Assembly (NCBI GenBank): GCA_045595395.1
Contig: JAZOAH010000024.1
Coordinates: 1-55,477, forward strand
Origin: CAKSHC01 sp045595395
Lineage (GTDB): Bacteria > Bacillota > Clostridia > Oscillospirales > UMGS1783
Direction of reading: 5' to 3'
DNA length: 55,477 nucleotides
Within the stretch, counting starts at the first letter, position 1, and every line of letters begins with the position of its first letter. Below are positions 32,903 to 39,469 of this stretch, piece after piece. The notes below the pieces were generated by a model, which saw nothing but the letters and a program-made list of their open reading frames with translations, was not told the origin of the DNA and searched no databases. A program made the position numbers and the translations under genes.

Positions 32903-33411
32903 TGTTCGGTCTCCTGTATGCGATAGCATTTGACATCGCACAACTCGTCCGAGTCAAATTTACGCTGCGTTTTTCTCGTTCCGACAAACCGCATGCCGCA
33001 CTTCTCCATGACCCGACCCGAAGCCGGATTATCGACATGATGCTCAGCCGCCACAGCGGCAAAGCCGCAGGAGAACAGATGCTTGATCACAGCGGCCAGC
33101 GTTTCGGTCATATACCCTTTATTCCAATATTCGTGGGAAAGAACATAGCCGAGGGTGGCACACTCGTCATCGGCTTCGACCACATCGATCACTCCGATCA
33201 GCACGCCGTCACGCTCGATGCCCCAGCGGTAAGGGTTGCCGTCTGTCAGATAGATTTGCAGCAGCTGCTCGGTCTGGGATAGGTCGGTATGAGGATGCCA
33301 ACGGCAATATTCGGCGACCCGCCCGTCCCATGTCCAGTTTTTGAACATGGCGGGGGCATCCTCTTCACGCAGCGGCCGTAAGATCAACCGCACCGTTTTC
33401 AGTGTTGCCAT
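32899..33411 (-). CDS. GNAT N-acetyltransferase, RimJ/RimL-like
   Basis: 170 residues from the ATG at 33409-33411 (AAAGGAGG upstream). Features: LKTVRLILRPLREEDAPAMF, acetyl-CoA region LGYVLSHEYWNKGYMTETLA, and HVDNPASGRVMEKCGMRFVG. It resembles ribosomal-protein-type or aminoglycoside-unrelated acetyltransferases of gut Firmicutes. It leads a three-gene run (acetyltransferase, NusG-II, Gx transporter) with a 4-bp overlap, and follows the XRE gene by 14 bp, so all four may be one transcript. Confidence 0.87.
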   Translation of the reverse strand: MATLKTVRLILRPLREEDAPAMFKNWTWDGRVAEYCRWHPHTDLSQTEQLLQIYLTDGNPYRWGIERDGVLIGVIDVVEADDECATLGYVLSHEYWNKGYMTETLAAVIKHLFSCGFAAVAAEHHVDNPASGRVMEKCGMRFVGTRKTQRKFDSDELCDVKCYRIQETEQ

Positions 33412-33425
33412 TGGTCTTCCTCCTT

Positions 33426-34301
33426 TTATGATATGTGAAAATAAAGCTTGGCTTGTTCCTTGATCTTTTGATGTAATCGTTTCGAAGTGCCGTCCCGATA
33501 AACACATTCCATATCCCGCCGCACCGAAGACGGGAAAAGCGCTTCCATGTCCTGTGCATACAGCCCGCCGTCCCGTGGGTGTTCTTTTTCTGTCACCGTA
33601 TAGCTGCCGTTCTCTTCAACCACGGTAAACCGATAAGGGATCGAATAGCCGCTGTCCTCAAGAATTTTTCCGTCTTGGGCATAGCAGGTCGACCCAACGA
33701 CCCAGGCATGCACCAGCATATGATCGGTCTTTTCTTCTATAAGAAAAATCTCGATGGCCGCAAAAGATTTGCTGCCGGTCGGTTGAGAATCCTTGCTTTC
33801 GGCATCCCCTTGGGCCGCCATAACATCTACAATGGCCTGTTCGATATTTTCATTGCGCAGATCGACCGGTGGAAAATAATCAAAGCCCCAGGTCGAAAAG
33901 ACGATCGGCTCATTGTTTCGCATCCGATTGATATCGACTCCGAACATGGCCGCCGGGCAAACAAAAACAAGCACGGTTACCGCCAGCAGGGCAAGAAGCC
34001 GCCATTTGGTGTGCCGCACCCGTTTTTGGGAATCGGTCAGCGCATCCAGCACGATATCTTGTGCCTTTTCGGGCAGGGCTTCCCTTTCGATGCGCTCGCC
34101 GCACAGCAGTTCATTGACCGAGATCCCCAACGCCTCGCACAGCGGCACCAGCAAAGAAAGATCGGGCAACCCTCGGCCGTTCTCCCATTTGGATACCGCA
34201 CGGTCGGTCACACCCAAGCGCTCCGCTAATTCCCGTTGGGTCAGATTTTGTTCCTTTCGAAGAAAACTGATAAAATTTCCTATTTTAATTTGATCCATCA
34301 T
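33426..34301 (-). CDS. Membrane-anchored XRE regulator
   Basis: 291 residues. The N-terminal HTH (about 5-65) reads LTQRELAERLGVTDRAVSKW, then ENGRGLPD and LGISVNELLCGE. One transmembrane helix (LLALLAVTVLVFVCPAAMFG, about 100-120) follows. An extracytoplasmic domain of about 170 residues has no motif I recognise. The layout matches the protein at 10190, but with an outside sensor domain instead of a zinc ribbon. The ATG at 34299-34301 is preceded by AGGAGTGA. It probably controls the genes downstream or a distant target; no clear operator is visible. Confidence 0.82.
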   Translation of the reverse strand: MMDQIKIGNFISFLRKEQNLTQRELAERLGVTDRAVSKWENGRGLPDLSLLVPLCEALGISVNELLCGERIEREALPEKAQDIVLDALTDSQKRVRHTKWRLLALLAVTVLVFVCPAAMFGVDINRMRNNEPIVFSTWGFDYFPPVDLRNENIEQAIVDVMAAQGDAESKDSQPTGSKSFAAIEIFLIEEKTDHMLVHAWVVGSTCYAQDGKILEDSGYSIPYRFTVVEENGSYTVTEKEHPRDGGLYAQDMEALFPSSVRRDMECVYRDGTSKRLHQKIKEQAKLYFHIS

Positions 34302-34453
34302 AGTTCACTCCTTTCGCCGCCAGTATACAGCGAAATTCGCACAAAAGAAACAAACGCTCCGTAGATATAGTATAGCAGAAGATGGCTATGAAATCAATAA
34401 GAGAGGTATATTCAGAAAGTCTGCGCACAGACTATAAAAAAGGAGAAATAGCC

Positions 34454-34579
34454 ATGAACAAAGAAAAAGCGATCCATCCCGAAACAAAAGACAAAAAGAA
34501 AATCGATCCCGGCCGCATCAAAGGCAAACTTGACGTACCGGACACCCGTGAGCGCCGAGACGGCCCGGGCGGAAATTGA
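34454..34579 (+). CDS. 41-residue charged small protein
   Basis: Starts at ATG 34454 with AAAGGAG upstream. It reads MNKEKAIHPETKDKKKIDPG, then RIKGKLDVPDTRERRDGPGG and Asn. It is highly charged, with no hydrophobic segment, and predicted disordered. The ending 'KLDVPDTRERRDGPGG' looks conserved-like rather than random, but I cannot name a family. It is divergent from the XRE gene, with an AT-rich promoter region and a TATAGTATAG around 34364-34374. It is the last recognisable gene before the 400-bp repeat region. Confidence 0.55.
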   Translation: MNKEKAIHPETKDKKKIDPGRIKGKLDVPDTRERRDGPGGN

Positions 34580-34604
34580 CGCAAAGCATAAGGAGAGCCC
34601 ATAA

Positions 34605-34706
34605 ATGATTCATTATTCATCAGCGAAGCGGCTTCATCATTCATTATTCATTACGAAAATCCGTTTTAATGAATGATGAATACTGAATAATGAAAAATGA
34701 ATAATA
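34605..34706. repeat. AT-rich ATTCATT repeat cluster with inverted arms
   Basis: Copies of ATTCATT/AATGAAT-type words crowd this stretch: 34605-34620, 34634-34652, 34668-34679 and 34680-34706. TCATCATTCATT (34634-34645) and AATGAATGATGA (34668-34679) form a 12-bp perfect inverted repeat. It could be a miniature mobile element remnant or slippage-derived repeat. No gene is visible. Confidence 0.5.
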
Positions 34707-34713
34707 CAAAACA

Positions 34714-34745
34714 AAAATCCTATCGACAAAAGTCGACAGGATTTT
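34714..34745 (-). terminator. Terminator-like hairpin next to the truncated tRNA copy
   Basis: 14-bp arms 34714-34727 and 34732-34745 with one mismatch and an AAAA loop. It lies just downstream (minus strand) of the partial tRNA-Ser 3' end at 34747-34773. Confidence 0.6.
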
Positions 34746-34746
34746 C

Positions 34747-34773
34747 GTTTTGGCGGAGAAGGAGGGACTCGAA
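34747..34773 (-). repeat. 27-bp direct repeat of the tRNA-Ser 3' end (attachment-site-like)
   Basis: An exact copy of 34977-35003, which is the 3' end of tRNA-Ser(GCT): part of the T arm, the acceptor 3' strand, CCA and a few flanking bases. The rest of the tRNA is missing here. The 203 bp between the two copies (34774-34976) contain small hairpins (for example GCCCGAA/TTCGGGC at 34799-34818) but no credible gene. Such a copy fits the boundary of a lost integrated element or a partial tRNA duplication. Confidence 0.65.
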
Positions 34774-34951
34774 GGTGCTTTGCACCCCCTTTTGCGGTGC
34801 CCGAAAAAATGTTCGGGCATAGAGTGCTCCTCCATTTTTTCGACCGCAGCAACAAAATCGCACTCCCTGCATCCGCCACCGGCGGCGGTCGTGCTCTTTG
34901 CCCGCACCTTCGGTGCTCGGGTTCGAGTTATCACAGTTCATTAAAACAAAA

Positions 34952-34971
34952 AACCGACCTCATGGTCGGTT
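34952..34971 (-). terminator. Terminator of the tRNA-Ser operon
   Basis: AACCGACC (34952-34959) pairs with GGTCGGTT (34964-34971). TTTTTTGTTTT follows on the minus strand. Confidence 0.85.
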
Positions 34972-34980
34972 CTTTTGTTT

Positions 34981-35074
34981 TGGCGGAGAAGGAGGGACTC
35001 GAACCCTCGCACCGGGGTTTAGCCGGCCTACGCCCTTAGCAGGGGCGCCTCGTCACCAACTTGAGTACTTCTCC
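34981..35074 (-). tRNA. tRNA-Ser (anticodon GCT)
   Basis: 94 nt including encoded CCA. The acceptor stem GGAGAAG/CTTCTCC is perfect. The anticodon loop is CTGCTAA with anticodon GCT (reads AGC/AGT). A long variable arm, as required for serine, is followed by GGGTTCGAGTCCC in the T arm. It is co-transcribed with the tRNA-Ser(TGA) upstream. Confidence 0.96.
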
Positions 35075-35116
35075 ATAAGTGACGTTATATGATCCGTTTT
35101 ATACGGGAGTTATCCT

Positions 35117-35203
35117 TGGCGGAGAAGGTAGGATTCGAACCCACGGCTCTTTCGAGTCACCGGTTTTCAAGACCGGCTCCTTAAACCACTCGGACACTTC
35201 TCC
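35117..35203 (-). tRNA. tRNA-Ser (anticodon TGA)
   Basis: 87 nt including encoded CCA. The acceptor stem is GGAGAAG/CTTCTCC, the anticodon loop CTTGAAA with anticodon TGA (reads TCN codons, mainly TCA). A long variable arm and GGGTTCGAATCC T arm are present. It is first of the tandem serine pair. Confidence 0.96.
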
Positions 35204-35217
35204 CGATACGTTCCTTG

Positions 35218-35246
35218 ATTGTAGCATACTTGCCGCTGATTGTCAA
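35218..35246 (-). promoter_or_regulatory. Promoter of the tRNA-Ser pair
   Basis: TTGACA (minus strand, 35241-35246), 17-bp spacer, TACAAT (35218-35223), 15 bp upstream of the first tRNA. Confidence 0.88.
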
Positions 35247-35301
35247 GAATCCAATTTCTATAATTTTGCTCTTTTTTGGTTATATCATACAAAGAATGCT
35301 T

Positions 35302-35331
35302 AAAAAGACTTGTCTTGCGACAAGTCTTTTT
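35302..35331 (-). terminator. Terminator of the radical SAM gene
   Basis: AAAAAGACTTGTC (35302-35314) pairs perfectly with GACAAGTCTTTTT (35319-35331). It ends at the stop codon of the gene. Confidence 0.88.
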
Positions 35332-36197
35332 TATAATCCGGTAAAATCAAAGGGCGGCGTGTACTCCTCTTTAGCCGAGGACAGATCCTGCACATACCCC
35401 TCAACAATGCCCCGCTTTTTCATATAATTGCGTGCCTTGATCCACTCCCGCTTATCCAGCCGACGATCCAGATTGCTGCCCAAGCGGCGATAGGGCGTGT
35501 ACTGGCTCATCAGCGAAAAGAGAACCTGCCCCGGACGGAAGGTGTCGGCCACCCAGTCGATGACGGCATAGGTGTTCTCCAGCAGTCCCGGCAGCACCAG
35601 GTGACGAATGAGTACCCCCGACCGCAGCAGCCCGTCTTCCATCACATAAGGGCCGACCTGCCGAACCATTTCGGTAATAGCCGCACAGGCCACGTCGGGA
35701 TAGTCGGGCGCCTGCGCCAGAAGTCGAGCCGATTGGGCGTCGGCAAATTTCATGTCAGGCAGATAAATGTCCACCTTGCCTTCTAACTCTTTGAGCGTTT
35801 GTACCGATTCGTAGGCCGAGCTGTTCCAAACGATCGGCAGATCGATCCCGTCCAGCAGCGGCAGCAGCGCTTGGGTGTAATGGGTCGGCGTCACCAGATT
35901 GATGTTGTGTGCCCCCTGCGCCGCCAACTCCCGAAAGATCTCGCTCAGCCGCCGGGCCGACACCGGCCGCCCCTTGCCTCGGTGGGAAATTTCATGATTT
36001 TGACAGAAGGCGCAGCCCATGTTACAGCCGCTGAAAAAGACGGTGCCGCTCCCCCGTGAGCCCGAGATACAGGGCTCTTCCCCGTGATGTAGGGCGGCCC
36101 GTGCCAGCAAAAAGGTGTCGGGTGCACCGCATATTCCCTTGTCTTTGGTCCGATCGACGCCGCAGCGCCGTGGACAGATGTTACATATATGTTTCAT
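35331..36197 (-). CDS. Radical SAM protein, PflX/AmmeMemoRadiSam-like (COG1313 type)
   Basis: 288 residues. The [4Fe-4S]-SAM motif is CNMGCAFC near residue 58, preceded by an N-terminal cysteine-rich segment CNICPRRCGVDRT and GICGAPD that may bind a second cluster. Further family phrases are NINLVTPTHYTQALLPLL, IVWNSSAYES and VDIYLPDMKFAD. The protein resembles uncharacterised pyruvate formate-lyase-activating-enzyme homologues, but no glycyl radical enzyme is nearby. The start at 36197 has no Shine-Dalgarno and lies exactly where its promoter should start transcription. Confidence 0.9.
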   Translation of the reverse strand: MKHICNICPRRCGVDRTKDKGICGAPDTFLLARAALHHGEEPCISGSRGSGTVFFSGCNMGCAFCQNHEISHRGKGRPVSARRLSEIFRELAAQGAHNINLVTPTHYTQALLPLLDGIDLPIVWNSSAYESVQTLKELEGKVDIYLPDMKFADAQSARLLAQAPDYPDVACAAITEMVRQVGPYVMEDGLLRSGVLIRHLVLPGLLENTYAVIDWVADTFRPGQVLFSLMSQYTPYRRLGSNLDRRLDKREWIKARNYMKKRGIVEGYVQDLSSAKEEYTPPFDFTGL

Positions 36198-36203
36198 GTT
36201 TTT

Positions 36204-36232
36204 ATTGTATCACATATGCCGCCAAAAGCCAA
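36204..36232 (-). promoter_or_regulatory. Promoter of the radical SAM gene; predicts leaderless mRNA
   Basis: TTGGCT (minus strand, 36227-36232), 17-bp spacer, TACAAT (36204-36209). Six bases then separate the -10 from the A of the ATG, so transcription should begin at or next to the start codon. Confidence 0.7.
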
Positions 36233-36246
36233 ACACAAACTATATA

Positions 36247-36275
36247 TTGCAAATGCCGCCAAAATCTGCTATAAT
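36247..36275 (+). promoter_or_regulatory. Promoter of the coiled-coil gene
   Basis: TTGCAA (36247-36252), 17-bp spacer, TATAAT (36270-36275). Confidence 0.8.
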
Positions 36276-36309
36276 ACCAACAACACTACATGTCCCATCA
36301 GGAGTCGTT

Positions 36310-36831
36310 ATGGAAACCAACAATACGATCGAGGTAAGTGAATTTAAGAAGGCGGCAGATGCGCTGCTGGAAACGGCAGTCGCCGGTGCCCAGCAGGTGC
36401 AGCAGCTGGTCGAGGATAAGGCCATCGCCGTTGACGATATGGCGCTTGAGCAATCCCGCAAGGAAGAGGCGGCCATTCGTGCTGCGGTCTCGGCCGCCGT
36501 GGCCGATGCCGTGGAGCAGAAAAAGAACGAGATCTTTGACCGTATCGAGCAGGTCAAGGACAAAGCCCCCTATGGCTCGCCCCAAGCGCCGGATATGACG
36601 GTGACCAAGAACGTCGAAGCCCTGCTCGACGAGATCCAGGAGCAACTGGCCGAAACCAAGGAAGCGCCCCAAGAGGATGAATATGCCCGCATCTATGCCG
36701 ATGTCATGAAGGACCTGAAAAAAGAGGTCGAAGGCATGACCCGCATCGAAAAGGAGAGCAAGCAGATCATTCGTGAGACGGTCACAGCCGTCCCCGATCC
36801 TATGCTGGACATTCTCTCGGAATCGGAATAA
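36310..36831 (+). CDS. Coiled-coil protein of unknown function
   Basis: 173 residues from the ATG at 36310 (AGGAG seven bases upstream). It is almost entirely predicted helix, rich in Ala, Glu, Gln and Lys: VSEFKKAADALLETAVAGAQ, a central block DAVEQKKNEIFDRIEQVKDK, a Pro/Gly break around YGSPQAPDM, and a second helix KNVEALLDEIQEQLAETKE. It has no cysteine, signal peptide or membrane segment. A structural or scaffolding role is possible, but no family is recognised. It is monocistronic with its own strong promoter and terminator, so it is probably expressed. Confidence 0.65.
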   Translation: METNNTIEVSEFKKAADALLETAVAGAQQVQQLVEDKAIAVDDMALEQSRKEEAAIRAAVSAAVADAVEQKKNEIFDRIEQVKDKAPYGSPQAPDMTVTKNVEALLDEIQEQLAETKEAPQEDEYARIYADVMKDLKKEVEGMTRIEKESKQIIRETVTAVPDPMLDILSESE

Positions 36832-36840
36832 AAAAAGAAA

Positions 36841-36862
36841 CCCCCGATCGAAGGATCGGGGG
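36841..36862. terminator. Bidirectional terminator
   Basis: CCCCCGATC (36841-36849) pairs with GATCGGGGG (36854-36862). AAAAAAAGAAA precedes it and TTTTT follows soon after. Confidence 0.88.
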
Positions 36863-36868
36863 AAGTTT

Positions 36869-37696
36869 TTAGTCTTCGTCTTTATTCAGTCCGATAACAT
36901 CGGGCCAGGCCGGGGCCGAGCCCATCGGGATGGTCACGCCGCCTTCGGCAAAGATGGTCTGTCCCACGATAAAGCGGGCCGACTCGGAGCAAAGGAAGGC
37001 CACGCACTCGCCGATCTCCTGCGGCTTCTGCCAGCGGCGGGTAGGCATGTAGCGGGCCGCCTTCTTCATCTTGGCCAGTTCGGCTTCCTTCTTTTCGGGA
37101 TCATCGGCAAACTTGGGTCCCGAGGTCATGTCCACATAGCCGGGCGCAAAGGCGTTGACGGTGATGCCGTAGGGAGAAAGCTCCAGCGCCACCGAACGGG
37201 TCATGCGGGAAACGGCGGCACGGGTGGTGGCATAGACCGACGAGCCGGGGAAGGTGCCAACGGCATGGACCGAAGAAATGTTGACGATAAAGCCCTTCTT
37301 ATTGTTGGCGATCATGTTCTTGGCGGCCGCCTGCATCATGAAATAGGTGCCGCGGATGTTGACCTCACTCAGCCAGTTGAAATCATCAACCGTCACATCT
37401 AAGAACTTCCAAACGGTGGTAACGCCGACATTGTTGACCATGGCATCCAGCGCACCGTACTCTTCGGTGAACTGATTTAGGGAGGCCACCGATTCCTCGA
37501 CATTGCGGGTGTCCATCTTATAATAGGCGGCCGTTGCGCCCAGCGCTTCCAGTTCGGCCTTGGTCTTCTTGGCGCCATCTTCGTTGCCGATGTAACTAAA
37601 ACCGATCACATTATAACCCGCCTTGGCCATTTCAAGGGCAATAGCCTTGCCGGTTACGTTGGATGCGCCGGTTACAAATGCGACTTTCTTGCTCAT
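36869..37696 (-). CDS. SDR family oxidoreductase with altered active site
   Basis: 275 residues from the ATG at 37694-37696 (AAAGGAG upstream). A Rossmann-fold dehydrogenase: VAFVTGASNVTGKAIALEM at the cofactor end, NNVGVT in place of the usual NNAG, catalytic Ser in VNISSVHAVG, Tyr in SSVYATTRAAV, and ITVNAFAPGYVDMTSG. Two oddities: the usual TGxxxGxG lacks its middle Gly (Val), and the YxxxK lysine is Arg. It may still reduce or oxidise a substrate, or may have lost activity. An insertion PKFADDPEKKEAELAKMKKA follows the substrate loop. It is monocistronic. Confidence 0.88.
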   Translation of the reverse strand: MSKKVAFVTGASNVTGKAIALEMAKAGYNVIGFSYIGNEDGAKKTKAELEALGATAAYYKMDTRNVEESVASLNQFTEEYGALDAMVNNVGVTTVWKFLDVTVDDFNWLSEVNIRGTYFMMQAAAKNMIANNKKGFIVNISSVHAVGTFPGSSVYATTRAAVSRMTRSVALELSPYGITVNAFAPGYVDMTSGPKFADDPEKKEAELAKMKKAARYMPTRRWQKPQEIGECVAFLCSESARFIVGQTIFAEGGVTIPMGSAPAWPDVIGLNKDED

Positions 37697-37730
37697 AAGG
37701 GGATCTCCTTTATGTGTAGATATTGTCTTT

Positions 37731-37759
37731 ATTGTAGCGGTTTTTGTTTCTCTTTTCAA
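37731..37759 (-). promoter_or_regulatory. Promoter of the SDR gene
   Basis: TTGAAA (minus strand, 37754-37759), 17-bp spacer, TACAAT (37731-37736). Confidence 0.8.
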
Positions 37760-37778
37760 GTCTTTTTCGATAAAAATC

Positions 37779-37807
37779 TTGCATAATGCTAACCGTGTCA
37801 GTATAAT
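37779..37807 (+). promoter_or_regulatory. Promoter of the DUF1858-trmK-nif3-rqcH operon
   Basis: TTGCAT (37779-37784), 17-bp spacer, TATAAT (37802-37807). Confidence 0.8.
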
Positions 37808-37837
37808 AAAAATAGAAAAATAAGGGAGGATAACCTC

Positions 37838-38047
37838 ATGAAACAAATTACCAAAGACATGATCATTGCCGACGTTCTCGAGATCGACCCCAACGTCGCC
37901 CCCTTCTTCTTTGCCATTGGCATGCACTGCCTGGGCTGCAGCGCCGCCCGCGGCGAAACGGTGGAAGAGGCTTGCGCCGTTCACGGCACCGATGCCGATA
38001 TGCTGGTCAGCAAGATCAACGAGTATCTGGCCGGTAAGGCCGAATAA
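37838..38047 (+). CDS. DUF1858 redox-disulfide-type small protein
   Basis: 69 residues. It contains KDMIIADVLEIDPNVAPFFF and the CxxC-bearing GMHCLGCSAARGETVEEAC, which match the DUF1858 domain, also called the hybrid-cluster-protein-associated putative redox disulfide. The function is not established; the vicinal cysteines suggest thiol or metal chemistry. It leads a plus-strand operon and shares its last base with the trmK start (TAATG), implying coupled translation. Confidence 0.85.
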   Translation: MKQITKDMIIADVLEIDPNVAPFFFAIGMHCLGCSAARGETVEEACAVHGTDADMLVSKINEYLAGKAE

Positions 38048-38694
38048 TGACTCAGCTGGATCATCGGCTGGGTGCGATCTATGAAATGGTCAAGGGCGGG
38101 ACGGTTGCCGACATCGGTACCGACCACGCCCTTTTGCCCGTTGCGCTGGTTGCTTCGGGACGCTGCACCGCCGGCTTTGCCTGCGATATCGGTCAAGGCC
38201 CTTTGGACAGTGCCGGTCGCACCATTGCCGCCGCCGGGCTGAGCGACCGCATCGAACGCATCCTCTGCGACGGCATCCCGCCCCGCTGCTACGATTGCGA
38301 TACCGTCATCATCGCCGGTATGGGCGGTCTGCTTATCGCCGACATCCTCGCCCGTGCCGCCCTTACCCCCCAAACACAACTGCTGCTTCAGCCCATGACC
38401 AAAGCCCCCGAACTGCGCCGCTGGCTGCTCACTCACGGCTTTTTTATCCGCCGTGAGCAGTATGTCCGTGAAGGGAAAATGCTCTATGTCATTCTCGACG
38501 CCTCTCCCGGCCCAAGCGAGGACTATACCGAGGCCGAGCTGGAAGTAGGAAAATTTACTGATTCCGCCCCCGGGCGGGAGTATCTCAGTCGCCGCATTGG
38601 CCTGCTTAAGCTGCGTCGGGACAACGAGGCGCAGGCCGGGCGTGACATTCAAGCCCTGCAAGACCTGATCAAAGAACTGGAGAAACTGCTATGA
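38047..38694 (+). CDS. trmK: tRNA (adenine-22-N1)-methyltransferase TrmK
   Basis: 215 residues. It methylates N1 of A22 in the D loop of serine, tyrosine and other tRNAs. SAM motif I reads VADIGTDHALLPVALVASG; VIIAGMGGLLIADIL and LLLQPMTKAPELRRWL are TrmK signatures; the C-terminal half forms a coiled coil ending LQDLIKELEKLL. The pairing with a Nif3-like gene is conserved in Firmicutes. It overlaps nif3 by 4 bp. Confidence 0.93.
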   Translation: MTQLDHRLGAIYEMVKGGTVADIGTDHALLPVALVASGRCTAGFACDIGQGPLDSAGRTIAAAGLSDRIERILCDGIPPRCYDCDTVIIAGMGGLLIADILARAALTPQTQLLLQPMTKAPELRRWLLTHGFFIRREQYVREGKMLYVILDASPGPSEDYTEAELEVGKFTDSAPGREYLSRRIGLLKLRRDNEAQAGRDIQALQDLIKELEKLL

Positions 38695-39458
38695 CCGTCG
38701 GTCAACTGGAACGATTTTTATACGATACCTATCCTCACGACAATGCCTGTGACTGGGACAATACCGGGCTGCTCTGCGGCGATCCCGCCGCCGAGGTGAC
38801 CCGCATCCTCTTTTCTCTGGATATCACCGAGGCCGTCATTGACCAAGCCGTTTCGGTCGGGGCGCAGGTCATTGTATCCCATCATCCGCTCATCCGTGGC
38901 GGGCTGACCCGTGTCACCCCCCAAAGCCAGCCTCGGGTCTGGCAACTGTGCCAAAGCGGTATCGCCGCTATTTGTATGCACACCAATCTGGATATTTCCA
39001 CCGGCGGCGTCGGTGATGCGCTGGCCGCCGCTCTGGGGTTGCAAAAGACGGTGGCCGTCTTCCCTGTCGAGGGTCAGGAGCATCTGCTCTTCGGCCGTGT
39101 CGGCGAGGTGCCGACAAGCGGGCCCGAAGCCTTTTGCGAGAAGGTCAAGCAGGCACTTGACACCCCCTTTGTCCGTGCCGTCTGCGCCGACCGTCCGATA
39201 TCCAAGGTGGCTGTCATGGGCGGCAGCGGTCGTGACTATATTACCCAGGCCGCAGCCCTGGCCGATGCCTATGTCACTGCCGATTGCCGTTATCATGATT
39301 TTCAGCTGGCTCAGTCGCTGGGGCTGACCCTGATCGACGCCGGCCACTTCCCCACCGAACAGGTAGTCATGACGCCGCTGATGGCGCAGGTCGCCGCCGC
39401 CTTCCCCGAGCTGGAACTGCTGCGAGCCGACCATACCGATTTGATCCGCATCTTCTAA
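38691..39458 (+). CDS. Nif3-like dinuclear metal centre protein (YqfO family)
   Basis: 255 residues. The metal-binding motifs are WDNTGLLCGDPAAEVTRILF, QVIVSHHPLIRGGLTRVTP, CMHTNLD and, at the C-terminus, DAGHFPTEQVVMTPL. The proteins form hexamers with two metals per subunit; the biochemical role is unclear although the gene is widely linked to trmK. It is the third gene of the operon, overlapping trmK by 4 bp. Confidence 0.92.
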   Translation: MTVGQLERFLYDTYPHDNACDWDNTGLLCGDPAAEVTRILFSLDITEAVIDQAVSVGAQVIVSHHPLIRGGLTRVTPQSQPRVWQLCQSGIAAICMHTNLDISTGGVGDALAAALGLQKTVAVFPVEGQEHLLFGRVGEVPTSGPEAFCEKVKQALDTPFVRAVCADRPISKVAVMGGSGRDYITQAAALADAYVTADCRYHDFQLAQSLGLTLIDAGHFPTEQVVMTPLMAQVAAAFPELELLRADHTDLIRIF

Positions 39459-39469
39459 AGGAGAGCCTT

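Noticed and set aside
34750..35303. Open frames overlapping the tRNA-Ser genes, with text such as GGEGRIRTHGSFESP
   Set aside because: They are translations of the antisense strand of tRNA genes, a well-known artefact; the tRNAs themselves explain the conservation.
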